Assembly (NCBI GenBank): GCA_021464415.1
Contig: CM038468.1
Span: 26,242,869 to 26,306,868, forward strand
DNA from: Lonicera japonica
Lineage: Eukaryota; Streptophyta; Magnoliopsida; Dipsacales; Caprifoliaceae
Length of the DNA stretch: 64,000 nucleotides
Direction of reading: 5' to 3'
Shown: piece by piece, positions 1 to 11,466 of the stretch
How positions within the stretch are numbered: the stretch's first letter is position 1
How the letters are laid out: each line of letters begins with the position of its first letter
Position numbers and translations under genes: made by a program
Notes under the pieces: model-generated
Told to the model about the DNA's origin: nothing
What the model saw: only the letters and a program-made list of their open reading frames with translations
Database searches by the model: none

Positions 1-118
1 AAGAATAATTATTGTGCTAAACTAGCTTTAAACCAAGTAATTAACACAAGTGAATGATCCAAATTTTAAACAACTATGTTACCACAGTTAAAATGGTTGA
101 CCTAAAAGGTCATTAATC

Positions 119-1386
119 TTGTTTTGACAATAACAATACTTTAATCTTGTGTTATTTAACATGTGTGTTGAATTGCTTATAGTCTCGAATCTATATCCTT
201 GTCATTTAATCATTCGTGGAACGCAAATCACCGAAATCGACAATCTAAACCAAGATCATATCTTACCACGAGTATACAACTCACACAAGATCTCTTCAAG
301 CAAAGAGTTCAATTGAAGATCAAAGTTAAAGAACAAGTGATGAACCAAAGAAACGTATCAAGCATTCGTAGTCTCGTAAAATCGAAAATTGAGTGAGTGC
401 TTATATTATTTGTAAAGTTTCTCATTTGATCAATCTAATAGCTCAAATATAATCATGCATTATTTATAGATTGACTGAAACAAACTTAGAATTGAATCTC
501 TTTGAAAACATCATTTTTCATAAATCGTTTTTCGAAATAAATTCATTATAAAATCATACGAATGATTTTTGAGTCAAAAATAAAATTAGGTATCTTAGAA
601 ACATGTCAAGAACAGTTCCAAAGCATTAAAATGGATTTTGGATCAAAATTATAGAAGTCAAATTTTTAGGAAAATGTCCTAATGGGCTCTGCCTCGGAAT
701 ATAACCATTGGATTTCTGATTTTTGCCCTATTTTAAGGCAACTACCTCACCTAACCTCTAAAACGGTCATATACCTTTTGGGACTATATATTAGATATCT
801 AAGATACATTTAAACTCTCTCGAATCTTTGTATACAAGTTCTAGCATCAATATTCAAAAGATTCAAGTTCTTTGTTTGATCAATTCATTTTGTCTTGAGC
901 TATAAACCTTGATCAAATTTGATAACTCTATTGTGAGGTTCATCTTACATCTTTGTATACATTTGAGAGTTATTGTATATTGGTATGTATCACCAAACAA
1001 ATCAAATTCATTCTTTTATGAAAGGATTTCTCATTGTTGATTAAAAGTGTATCTTGTGTGACTGTAGTGATAAGGACTACAGCTGTAAAAATGTTTGATT
1101 TTCACCCGTAAAAAAATTGGTTAGTGGAACTTTTCAGGGATACCACTCGAGCACAGACGTATGGTCTAAACAACCGAACCGCGTGAACAAAATAACTTTG
1201 TGTTCTACGGTTTTATCTTTCTAAATTCAAGCTCCTTACTCATCGTTATTGCTCTATTTTTAGTTTATTCCACTTGACAATTTCCTTGATACATAGCCAT
1301 TCATTATTTACTTAAACATTTTCAAAAACATTCTTAATTCCACATTATTTTCTAAAAATCCTATTCACCCCCCCCCCCTCTTCTAG
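119..1386 (+). mobile_element. LTR-like remnant, probably Ty1/copia (SIRE-like)
   Basis: The block starts with TG at the left and ends near CCTATTCA followed by a poly-C run (about 1369-1378), the kind of LTR 3' end seen in long-LTR copia elements. Its right two thirds (about 490-1380) recur at 24350-25215, so it is a dispersed repeat. No coding sequence or primer-binding site follows; at 1383 the sequence passes directly into duplicated copy A. It may be a solo or truncated LTR. I could not find a target-site duplication, and the class assignment rests on general resemblance. Bases 1-118 before it show nothing recognisable. Confidence 0.4.
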
Positions 1387-3334
1387 GTTTGAATTGATTG
1401 GGACTTTAATAAACAAACATTAAAAAAATAGTTCTAAACAAGATTTAAACTTGTGAGCTTTACATTAATAGTATAACCACTTAATTAAACATGATCATAC
1501 TGTCTTAAAATATTTTACAAATAATTTAAGTGTTAAGAACTATTTGATTGTACGTGTTATTGTAGATGTTTTATTTACTCCCAAGTACACGAATCAGTAT
1601 TTAGTATAGCTTAAGTAAGTGCGAGGTCGAATCTTAGGAACCTGACGAATGAAACGTACGTCTTTCACTCACTAATTCTAATTAATTAATAATCTAGCTT
1701 AAAAATTGGTAGGAATAATTTATCAACTAAAAATATGAATAAAATAATCAGTTAATAAAATACTAAGGTGGCGGAGTAATATATTTGATATCATGTTTCT
1801 AATATCCAAGCCCAATAAACTCTAATATTTATTTTGCACTAATGTGGTCTCTCGACTCAATTAGATGCGGAAAATAAATTCAATTAAACCCTATTAATTT
1901 ATAAAATCTAAGTGTTAATTCTTCTATAGCCAAACGCGTGTATAATGTCAAAACACTAACTATATCTGTCAAAAGACAATTGGCATGCATATGTGCAATA
2001 AATTCAATCAGATATACATATCCTCAACTCTAGTAAATAACATAACCTAGCATGCTTGTAATTAAAATACAAAGTATAATTAAATAATATATAATTAAAT
2101 AAACTAAATATTTACTTGGGTACACACATATAAATAGGAGAAGAAAAATAATTCTGAATTATGGGCTTGACTTATGGGCTTGAGCTTAATGAATGGGCTT
2201 TGATTTAATTTGGCAAGACTTGATGTTGGGTTGCTGTGATGGGCTTGGCCCACTTGGCTAGAATATGAGCTTTTGGGTTAAATTAAAATATTTAGCACAA
2301 AACACGCAGCTCTAGCCAGCTAAACTAGGCACCTTCTTGATAATTAATTTCACTTCTTTCTCTATTAAGCCTAGAAAGCTGCTCCTTTATTTCTTACACC
2401 AAATTTCTTATCGCCAAACTTTTGTGTTTTAATTTTGAATTACTTCGTTCAGAAGCCAACTTTCTCCATTTAATTTTAAGCACTTGAAAAACACTAAAAA
2501 CGCATAAAATATAAAAATATATGCTCTCCAAAGTATATATTAGTGAGTTACAAAGTGTCAATTTCTTGGCACATCACGTGTCAAGTGTCACTTGTTTTCT
2601 TATTTTTTTTATTATAATAATGTGGTTCCAATTCTTGACCCACTCCCTTCCTTTGTAAAATGTCCTTGGGTAGCGCTTATCACTATACTACAAAATCATT
2701 GGTCACATGTTTTAGTATCTATACAAATGTCGTCGTCCAAATACAAATTATCATTATTTATTTTTTTTGAATATATTTATGCAAGATTCGAATTCAAGAC
2801 CTCCCCACTTGCTTGTTCTGATGGCACATTGGTGTGGGCCTTGTTCGGTAAACCAACAAATGTGATTCGAGTGGCAGAGTTTGATCTAAATGGAGCCCGA
2901 GATCGATGTGCGGGACGGGCTGATCACTCTTTACTACAAATACATGCCTTAGGTTTTATTTTTAGAGTAGAGCAAAATATAAGTCTTCTAGAAAGAAACC
3001 AATCAAAAAATGCTTCGAATGATACAATAAATAAAAAAAATAAAATAGGAATGGAAGAAGAAAAGTGTCGCATTGAAGACGAAAGCGAGCACGAATAACG
3101 AATGAAAAAGGCGTTCCAAAGCCTCACTGTCATAAAGCGAGCACGAATAACGAAAAAAATAAAATAGGAATGGCAAAATGCTACCTTCTGAATATTTTGA
3201 TCTTGGATTAGTGATTAGTTTCAATATTCTTCTTTTTCTTATTTTTTAATAGGGAGAGAGAATATAATAGAGGATAGGGTCATGACATTCAAAAAAAGGT
3301 TCATTCTTTTAATTGAATTTCATTTAAACTCAAA
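1387..3334. other. AT-rich non-coding part of copy A, possible LTR-element remnant
   Basis: No credible gene. The phrase around 1575-1600 (a cut-like sequence about 'ccaagtacacgaatc') and the following AT-rich stretch resemble decayed plant LTR-retrotransposon sequence, and the block recurs in copy B at about 28540-30380. Open frames here (for example 2592-3098) are not conserved between copies. Confidence 0.3.
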
Positions 3335-3558
3335 CTCAATTAGGTGAAATTTTTGAGTTAGATCGTGTTACTTTGAAATATGATGGTGTTTTTCATAGCA
3401 ATCAAAGAGGTTGGTTTACTTTTGGACATACTTCGTTTACTTTTCTCTTTTTCTTCAAACACATTTGACATGGTGCTAGAACCTTGTTGAGAGATGTTTT
3501 TGCTAGTATTGACCCAAATTTAGATGCTCAAGTAGAATTTGGAGCATTCCAACAACTT
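3335..3558 (+). pseudogene. psbB: Plastid DNA insertion: 3' part of psbB (CP47), decayed
   Basis: Conceptual translation reads as the C-terminal part of the photosystem II CP47 chlorophyll protein: it begins at the GEIFELDR motif, passes through RGWFTFGH and HGARTL, and ends at the QVEFGAFQ region just before the natural C-terminus. There is an in-frame stop (near 3467) and several substitutions, and the flanks are nuclear repeat, so this is a NUPT (nuclear plastid DNA), not a functional gene. It is present and further truncated in copy B, so the transfer predates the A/B duplication. Confidence 0.85.
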
Positions 3559-5881
3559 TTGAGTATGCATGAAAATTACTGAATCTATTATGTGAGACTT
3601 TTTTTTAGATCTATTATAAATTGATGAAAGAGTTTATGATGGAGTTCCCTCCTAATCATGATTAAATGGAATATGGAGCTAAGCCATTGAGTGCTCTAAA
3701 ATAAATGTGCTTACTTTGAATCCTTTAACTTTTTTGTCTGAACTGAATACATTCAGACTCGCTTTCTAGATGATCCCTCTAGAAGAAGGTGATTCTAACA
3801 ATCTTTCTAGTTACTTCGTTCTCTATTTCTATTTGTTTGAAAGTTGAAAGGATCCTGAGGAAAAGGGTTTTGTTTCCACCGAGCTAAAATAATATGTCGA
3901 ACTTTAGAGAGAGAGATTTCTAAGAGAGCCTAAGGGAGAGACTTGCATACTTGTATTTACTTGCATTCTTTGATCCAATAAATAATAGAGGTGATTAAGC
4001 TAAAATATTGCATTTTTATACATATTTAGATGGCTTAATATGCATGAATTTGATTCTAATTATCTTAAATTGTTAAGATTTGAGTTTTAATCATAAAATA
4101 GGATAATATATTTTTTCTAGTGCATTTTAGTCTTTTTATATGTTAAATATGAATAAGAATGAATCCATAAGCAAATTATCCCAAAATTAGTCATTGTCGG
4201 TCAAATTCGAAACTAAATTGAATTCAAGAAGTGAACCGAAAGTAAATCCGAAGCTCAAGCATGAAAGGAGTGGATGGAGTAGACTAAGAGAAGCCGATAA
4301 ATCAATCCCAAGTAAAGAAAAAATCATTTGAATCAATTTGTGAAATTTTCAGTTGAAAAAGAGATCCACTGCGCAACGCATCTATTCTAGCCAATTCTAG
4401 TATTTATCCGTGTAGAATTTAAAGAAAACTCCAGAGACAAAAGTTGTAGAGCTCTAAGTTAGCTATGCGTGGGCGAAAATCTTGCATCAATCGGAGTTCG
4501 AAGCGCAAAGTTACAAATAATGCACCGGAAGAACAGATTCTAGCTCGAATGAATAAAATAATAAAAGGTGCAAAAAATTATTGTAAGGATGCCTAGCCTA
4601 GATGGTTTGCATTAGAAGTTACTTCTTTGTGGTCTTAGGTCCAAGTCCTTTGCCCTGTAATTTATTTTTTATCAATTTTTAAGTTTCAAATTGGGCCATC
4701 AATCATCATCACACAACACCACAATAACACCATAGCCGTGCCCCCCTTCTTTGTCTCTCTCTTCATTCTTTTCCTCTCTCCATTATTTTCTTCTTTTTAT
4801 CTTTATTTAATTTTTGTTCACACATTAAAGATTCGTTTTATACCACTTCTACTAGTTTATTTAGTGTTTATTTGGGAGTTAGAGACGAAGTATTCAAGTA
4901 CGATTTTGAAGATTAATTTTTAGATTTAATTATTGGTCTACGCGCGTACTTCAATTCCAAATTTTAATTTTAATTAATGCTTTGTTAATTATTAGTATAA
5001 ATTTTGTATGCTTATGATTTTATTTAGATTTTAATTTATAAATATATATATAGGCTGTTTTGTTTATGTAATTTATTATCCATAAATTTATTAGATATGT
5101 TTGGCTAGTTCGTTAATTAAGGGTCTATAAGGAATGGGTATATCGACGCGGTAGTTTTTCGAATCCGAATTCAATTCTAATTAATTGTTTATTGGTTAAT
5201 AGGTCATTATAAATCTGATTTTTATTAAATTATTATCCTAATATGCTAATCACATAGTTTTATAATAAATTTAATAAAATCTTTTCAACAAAAGAACCAA
5301 ATTAGATTGAATTATTGCTTTTGCGCAAAACCTTAATCGGTCGAGTTAGAGAGCGGTCAATACTCTCTAAATTAATTGGTTATGTATTTTTTATAATTTC
5401 ATACTAGAGCGCGCTGTTTCTGGTACTAGTTTTAATCTTTACTTTTTGATACCGAAATCTCCAATTTTATGTTTCCACCGCCCATTTTAGTTCAAATTTG
5501 ATTTTAATCATGCTTTAACCTATTGAATTAAATTATAGTTTTTACTTAATATTTCTAAACTGACTTTTAATAAAATATTTTGTAGTGTCAAGCACTACTT
5601 CACTTTAATAAACAAGTGTTTTCGGTAAAATTAAGTAATGCTAATTGATTCTATAATTAGTATTAATACGTATAGTTCATATCACGCATGAATTATTGCG
5701 AGAGATCGGGTTTATGAGATCAATTAGCTCATGGAAAGTATGTTGATTTTTAAAGAAAAATGAATTAGAAAAGGGTTTCCGGTCCATTGAATTGCCCGTT
5801 GTGTTGCCCGAAACTTATGGATACCCCTAGCGCTTTTTATTCTTAATTTTAGTTAAAAACAATTACGCGTTTAATTAATTT
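3559..5881. other. Non-coding repeat-derived DNA in copy A
   Basis: No gene seen. About 3690-3990 reappears in inverted orientation at 25345-25640, marking a dispersed repeat. Copy B lacks A's 3427-4485. The rest, to 5881, aligns with copy B about 30637-32023 and shows only AT-rich sequence and pyrimidine runs. Confidence 0.5.
4588..4660 (+). repeat. Possible tRNA-derived SINE head (pol III A/B-box-like)
   Basis: A TAGCCTAGATGG-like A box is followed about 44 nt later by a GGTCCAAGTCC-like B box; copy B (about 30748-30822) has slightly better matches, including GGTTCAAGTC. No complete tRNA cloverleaf can be formed, so this would be a SINE head rather than a tRNA gene. Ends and tail are not resolved. 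Confidence 0.3.
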
Positions 5882-5886
5882 AGTAC

Positions 5887-7434
5887 TGTAGACACCCCGA
5901 TCCGTGACCCCCGCAAGAACCCTAACGACCTTCGAGAAGTACTGTTTTTAGAGTTCAGGACCCACCCGAGCACCCGAAACTGACCCGAAAGGGTTTGTTG
6001 GCCAACAAACCTGTTTTTAAGAAAGATTGTCGCACGACATATCAGTATGTCGCGCGACAATCACTGCTATGTCACGCGACAATCTCCTCTGTGTCGCGCG
6101 ACAAACCCCTTTGACCCAGACCATCCACTCTCTGACATATCAGTCTGTCAGAGACATCACTTCAGCCGTTTGTCGCGTGACATTGGTCAACATGTCGCGC
6201 GAGACTTGCCCTTTCTGGAGAAATGTCGCGCGACATTCTTCTCCGAGCACTATAAATAGGCCAACACCCCCAAGGGTTCAAAGACAGCAACTTGGAATTG
6301 GAGAATTATTGGCTTATATCTTATTTTCTAGTCTTTCATCAAGTATTTTATGTTATAATCTTATTTCTGAGGAATTATCGAATCTATTCACGACACTCGA
6401 AGTGTCCCGTTTCTGGAATCAAATTCTCGAAAATATCTGAAGAAGGAAAAGATCATTATCGCCGGAGATCTCTCTGCCGCATTATATTTTCTTTCTTATT
6501 ATTATTCTCGTCGGGAAGGTAAAGAAAGTCTCTTCTAGTATTTAAATTGTATATATGTGTACTTGTTTTACTCCTGTTATTCTGTCCACGTTTTATTTGA
6601 ATAAACTTATTGCCAAGTTACAAAGTAGTCTACCATTTTTAAAACAAAAGATCCCGATAAAACCATTTCCAAAATCAGAAGTATAAGTGCATTATCATCC
6701 AGATAAAATCCTGTTTTCAAAACCCGGACTGATAAAACTTATCTAGGAATTAAAATCAATATATCCTGTCTTTTTAGACTGCGACGTGACTGATAAAACT
6801 CCCCTCAAAGAGTTCTAATTCCATATTAAATTAGTCCCGACACAAGATCCAAATTTTTACAAAAGTAATCACAAAACGAGAAAATCGGCATTATCTGGGG
6901 AAATAATACGGGACACTCTTTCAAAATAAAAGGTTTTTGTCATTTGTATTTACATCTTTCAATAATAAAAACATCGGATCTCGAAACACAAAGGTTTTTA
7001 TCCCTTTCCCCGCTTTTTCCAGAAATTAGGGTTTTCTCACTTGGAAAGTAGTAGACTGTCAGTAAAAGCATCCAAGTTTTTCAACATATAATAAACGTAT
7101 AAGACCACTAGAGACCGAAAGGGCGGAATGGATGCTTAACACCTTCCCAAACCGTAATATAGTTTCCGAACCCTATAGAATCCCGATTTCGTAGACAAAC
7201 GTGTAAAGAAAGGCTTATCTGCAGCCTTTTCTCTTACACAACTATTTGTCCATTTTCTCGTAAAACGTACTGGCGAGTCTGAACGAACCCTATTACATCT
7301 AGAAATATAACATAGGGACACATGATATGAATTATCAACCAATATAAGCAAATGGAACGACGGAATCCTCTCCGACGCTTCAGACGCCCAAGAATGGGAT
7401 CGAGACCCGGGGGTCGCATTTGCGGATTCTCACA
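5887..7434 (+). mobile_element. Solo LTR of an LTR retrotransposon, 1548 bp
   Basis: The element starts TGTAGACACC and ends TTCTCACA (TG...CA) and is flanked by a perfect 5-bp duplication AGTAC at 5882-5886 and 7435-7439. Copy B shows the unoccupied site at about 32019-32023 with one copy of the target (AATAC), so this is a clean insertion after the A/B duplication, followed by LTR-LTR recombination that removed the interior. A TATA box (6251-6258) puts the U3/R boundary near 6280. The family is probably Ty3/gypsy but no internal domain remains to prove it. A short fragment of the same LTR (about 6965-7035) recurs near 25880-25950. Confidence 0.85.
6028..6258 (+). promoter_or_regulatory. Palindrome array TGTCGCGCGACA upstream of a TATA box (LTR U3)
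   Basis: Seven exact or one-mismatch copies of the 12-bp palindrome TGTCGCGCGACA start at 6028, 6048, 6070, 6092, 6171, 6193 and 6224. A weaker half-like copy lies at 6146. Spacing is mostly 20-22 bp, about two helical turns, and the array ends 16 bp before TATAAATA (6251-6258). The location fits a U3 enhancer or silencer that binds a dimeric factor. The CG content is striking in AT-rich surroundings, and every palindrome has CG dinucleotides open to methylation. The binding factor is unknown. Confidence 0.75.
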
Positions 7435-8893
7435 AGTACGCTATTTTTATTAGTTATTTTATTTAGCCCTTTTTGCATATTTATTTTATATTAGTTTGGT
7501 TGCTTTTAGGATAGTAATGTTTCGCTATCTTTAAGTTTAGTTTTATATGCATGTTTTATTTAGTTATATTGCCTTTAGATAGTTTAGTTGTTGATTCTCA
7601 TTCCATCCCCTCCCTATTTCATATTTTTTTTATTTTTCTTATCTACCTCCTGAAAGAGACTTTCCTAATTCAAAGAACTATCCTCCTCCTCATGGATTGA
7701 CCTCGGACTTATCGAGTATTTATTACTTGACCGACCACCTGACTTAGGTATAATAACTTGCATTATTTTCGCAAAGTCAAGAGGCTATGCGGATTAGTGG
7801 CGCACTTTGCCGATACCATTCTATTTGTTTTTTCTTGTGCTTGTTGGTGAGTGTTTTTTCCTTAATTTCTCCATATTTATTTCTTGTGTGAATACTTGTG
7901 GTCAAATTAAATGAATTCAATCAGTTGCTTTCACTTTGTCTCAAATAAATAGTACTTTTTTTTAGACATTTAAATTGATAATCTCATTCTCTATTTTGAA
8001 ATATTTTAAAGTGGTAATCTCATCTCCTTTTTAAAACATAATCAACGTATTAAATTTCATATTAAAAAATAAATTATTCTGAATAATTATGTTAAAATTA
8101 GTTCAAAAAATAAAATAAAACTATCAAGTTATAAATATTACTAATGTGAATCTTCAAAAAGTATTAAAATCAGACATAAATTTTTTGATGAAATTTAGTG
8201 AAGCTGGTCTACTTAATCATGGTGATTATCTTCACCAAGTTTCATCAAAAAAATTCATTTATTTACTCCCTCAAAATGATTGGTCCGTATTTAAGGATAA
8301 AAAAATGGTCCTCTTAAGATCCTTCCCCATATATATATATATATATATAAATATAAGGGATTATCTTACTTTAGCGAAAAAGGGGGTGGGGGGATTCCCA
8401 TTTAAAGGGGTAAATTGATGAATTATTTTTTAGAATTTTGCAGAGATGATCTATATTATGAATAGATATCTCCACCAAATTTTATTAAAAAAATTAACCT
8501 AGAAATAGGTGAAAAGGTCATAAAAAAATTCACAGGTCAAAAATGCGTATATGTATATCTATTTTTCAATACAACTGCTTCTATATTGAGTTTTTTTATG
8601 AAATTTAGTATAGGTGGTCTACTTAGTATATAGATCATTTATACAAAATTTCAAAAAAAAATAATCTATTCACCCCTCCAAATAAATATTCTTTCTTTTT
8701 ATTAAAGTGACGGAATCTCTTTTTATATCATCACTCATATATACATAGTTCGTTTCTGGTACGGACCGGATCCTTTTACGAGGTTTTCTCATCGTAAAAA
8801 TGTTAGAGATGCTTTTTACAACAAAAAAATATTGTAAAAAAGTCCAGTCCGTACAGACCGATCAACACTTTAATATATATATATATATATATA
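7435..8893. other. Non-coding part of copy A
   Basis: It aligns with copy B about 32024-33511, and its 7795-8170 part also with copy C (about 20440-20545 and 20925-21210). No gene; small open frames here fall in AT-rich repeats. Confidence 0.5.
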
Positions 8894-9539
8894 CTAGTTT
8901 CTGTACACGTGCGTTGCACGTGATTTTAGTTATTGACAAATGTCATTAAGTCCATTAATGAATACATATATACTAAGAATTGAATAATTAGCATGAAATG
9001 AAAATAATAACATATAAACAAAATATAGAATCAAGTGTAAAATTCTTCAATTAATACATATATACTAAGAATTGAATAATTAGTATGAAACAAAAATAAT
9101 AACATATAAAACAAAGTATAGAATCAAGTGTAAAATTCATCCAGCAAAATAGAGTTTAATATACATACATTTATGGTGAGCTTTGGAATGAAATTCTAAT
9201 TCACGCTAAAAAATTTCTAATTTTAATATGATCTATTAAATAACCTAATTCAACACAAACACTAAAGTCTACATTGTTTAATTATTTTAGCCAATAAAGT
9301 AGAGTCTGAATTTATTTGGAATAATAATACTAATTTAAAATATATAGAGTTAAACACTTTAATTTATACTATTTTATTTAATGTAAATCTAGTTTAAAAT
9401 ATTTTTTAATTATTTTAGTGAAATAAAATAGAGTTTGAATTTATTTAAAAAATTAATACTAATATTAAAATATATGTAGTTATACTATTTTATTAAACGT
9501 TTAAATTATTCGTATTTTTATATATTGTATCAATATAGA
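8894..9539 (-). mobile_element. Non-autonomous Helitron-like element, copy A
   Basis: Read on the minus strand, the 3' end has a hairpin with 7-bp arms (906-912 and 916-922 within 8900s, loop GTT) followed by a short spacer and CTAG at 8897-8894, with A outside, as in Helitron 3' ends that insert between A and T. A possible 5' TC end lies at 9539 next to T. Copy C lacks this stretch. No helicase is encoded. The 3' end is fairly convincing, the 5' end is a guess. Confidence 0.45.
8961..9144. repeat. 92-bp tandem duplication inside the Helitron-like element
   Basis: Two adjacent units (starting 8961 and 9053) share the phrase AAGAATTGAATAATTAG and the following AT-rich segment. Copy B has one unit only, so the duplication is specific to copy A. 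Confidence 0.75.
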
Positions 9540-9805
9540 TATATTTATATATATATCACTTTAAACCCATACGAAAAATTTGAATAAAAGCCAAAAGGTT
9601 GTGTTGTCCTTGCTAACGACATTGTGTTGTTATCCGATCCATATGTTGCTGCTGCATCAAAGCTCAACTGCACTTCGTACAGTGAGTGTCGACTAGTATT
9701 TAGCATCTAATAAAAAAATTTACTTAAATTTAATTTTATTATACATAAATTTTACAGAAAAATATTTTATTTTATTAAATTCAACCATCGTATGCTTCAA
9801 TAGAA

Positions 9806-9830
9806 TACATATATATATATATATATATAT
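9806..9830. repeat. (TA)n microsatellite at an A/B breakpoint
   Basis: Alternating TA run. Its counterpart in copy B (about 51405-51424) is followed by 3.3 kb of sequence absent from A, so the run marks a breakpoint between the copies. Confidence 0.7.
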
Positions 9831-10021
9831 CTTACTTATTATATCTACTGCAAATATTGTTGTGACTAACACAGTTAATCATGCGAAATTTATGAGTCAA
9901 AGACTTGTTGCCTATAACATCCCCATTGACAAAAACCAAAAAACACCGATCGTACAAATTTGCTTATCAAGCTAAACATACAAACTAGAAAACTACTTGC
10001 CACCACTGCATAAGTCCAAAC

Positions 10022-10225
10022 GCACTTTAATCCATGAAATTTAATTTGCATAACTCACATCCTTAAAATTTGAATCCGATTTCACTTTAGTCCAAAACTC
10101 CAGTAAATCATTAGACTTTTGCCACTGTTTCCATTCAAAAATCTAATGGTTTAGACTAAAGTGAAATCAGATTCAAACTTTAAGGATGAGAGTTATGCAA
10201 ATTAAATTTCATGAATTGATGCAAA
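10022..10225. mobile_element. MITE-like inverted repeat in the pseudogene promoter, copy A only
   Basis: The two arms (about 10022-10092 and 10150-10222) are inverted copies of each other; examples are ATTTAATTTGCATAACTC and GAGTTATGCAAATTAAAT. Copies B and C run straight through this point (CAAACGTCATATA), so it is an insertion. Exact ends and target duplication are unclear. Confidence 0.6.
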
Positions 10226-10327
10226 TTAAATTAATAACTCATATAAATCCCCACACCCCATGAACCTCTCATGCATACCCCCATGCACACATCTCTCTCA
10301 CACAAACACCTAGTCTCCAAAAGACAA

Positions 10328-10366
<39 letters not shown>

Positions 10367-10378
10367 TACTAAATAGAC

Positions 10379-10722
10379 ATGGCCGGCCCTCGCGTCCTCG
10401 TATTGACATTTTCGGGGCAGGGGCACATAAACCCATCCCTTAAATTCGCCAAGCGCGCCTCATCAAAATGGGCATCGAGGTCACCTTCTCCACCAGCCAA
10501 TCAGCCATTAATCATATAGCAAAAATCAAAACCAACACAACAATCCCACAAGGCCTAACCCTCTCTCCCTTCTTCAACGGCCTACAGCCTGGTGTTGACA
10601 TTGAACACTACATATCCGAGGTGAAAAACCCTGGACCACAACACACTTATGGCTGAACTTATAACCGTGGGTGCAACCGAAGGCCAACCGTTCGCCCCAA
10701 TGGTCTACACTACCCTAATTTG
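10379..10722 (+). pseudogene. UGT75-like glycosyltransferase, 5' fragment, copy A
   Basis: Starts with the same ATG context and MAGPRVLVL-type N-terminus as the intact gene at 22109 and follows it for about 115 codons (glycine-rich acceptor loop, then the VDIEHYISEV region). A 2-bp insertion after residue 26, a 12-bp deletion in the PFFD..NGLQ region and a further shift near 10645 break the frame. Homology ends abruptly at the YTTLI motif, so the C-terminal UDP-sugar domain is missing. The first insertion and the deletion are shared with the B copy (55064), so the gene was dead before A and B separated. A (CT)n/(CA)n tract (10328-10368) lies in the former 5' UTR. Confidence 0.85.
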
Positions 10723-11466
10723 TAACCATTTGATAAGTAAGGCGTGCCCTCCTGAATTGATAGTTAGCATGGATGGAGTGGCGAGGAATTTACCTTTCAA
10801 GGGGAAGTATATTGCGGGGCAAAAAAAAAATTTGCCATTAATGTTGTAGTGGCAAAACTGCATTTTATTTTTATTTTGCACTAAAGTTTTCACTAAATTT
10901 TCATTTGTCACAATGATATTTTTAGTGCAAAAAATATATAATGCTATTCTTTTATGACATAACTGTCTCATTATTAGTGACAAATTTGTTTTGCTCCTAC
11001 ACATTCTTTCGAAAAACATGTCATTTTGACTATAGATAAAGTAATATTCTAATATTTGTACTTGGGGGCGATACTTGATTTGTTTAAAAAAAAATGAGAG
11101 GGAAGAATTCTTATAATTCAAATTTTCATAATTAAATATTAGTATAGTAGTATAAATTTTCAAAGCTCCTTGGGGAGGGGGCTGTCGTCTCCCCCCCTAA
11201 ATCCATCCTTGATTGATGCACTTTTCCCCTAAAAACTTTGTATCAACAATAATTTACAGACATAAATACACTTATTTACTGATTAACATTCTAATGTTAT
11301 TGTTCCACTTAGACTTCTTTATATCTTCAAATATTGTCCAAATTAAGTTTAACACAACTAACTTTATATCCAACCTAAAAAACTATATGATGAATTAAAG
11401 CCAAATAAGAAACCCTAAACAGTGATATGATAAACTCACTACATACTAATTATCGCAAGAACCTTT
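10723..11466. other. Spacer between pseudogene and minus-strand UGT, copy A
   Basis: Shared with copy B (55382-56061). It replaces the missing 3' part of the pseudogene. Reads such as a 152-codon minus-strand frame are AT-rich and shortened in copy B, so not taken as a gene. Confidence 0.5.

Noticed and set aside
2592..3098. 168-codon open frame
   Set aside because: The homologous stretch in copy B is not open over this length, the composition is repeat-like and no motif is recognisable.
4588..4660. tRNA gene
   Set aside because: Only A- and B-box-like phrases; no acceptor or anticodon stem pairing could be formed.
6028..6235. Regular palindromes that could suggest a CRISPR-like array
   Set aside because: Eukaryotic LTR context with TG...CA ends and target duplication; intervening sequences are short and repeats lie upstream of a TATA box.
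8146..8418. 90-codon frame
   Set aside because: It spans a (TA)n run and repeat sequence, and copy B does not keep it open.
10705..11163. 152-codon minus-strand frame
   Set aside because: AT-rich sequence; the copy B counterpart is shortened and shifted, and no domain is visible.
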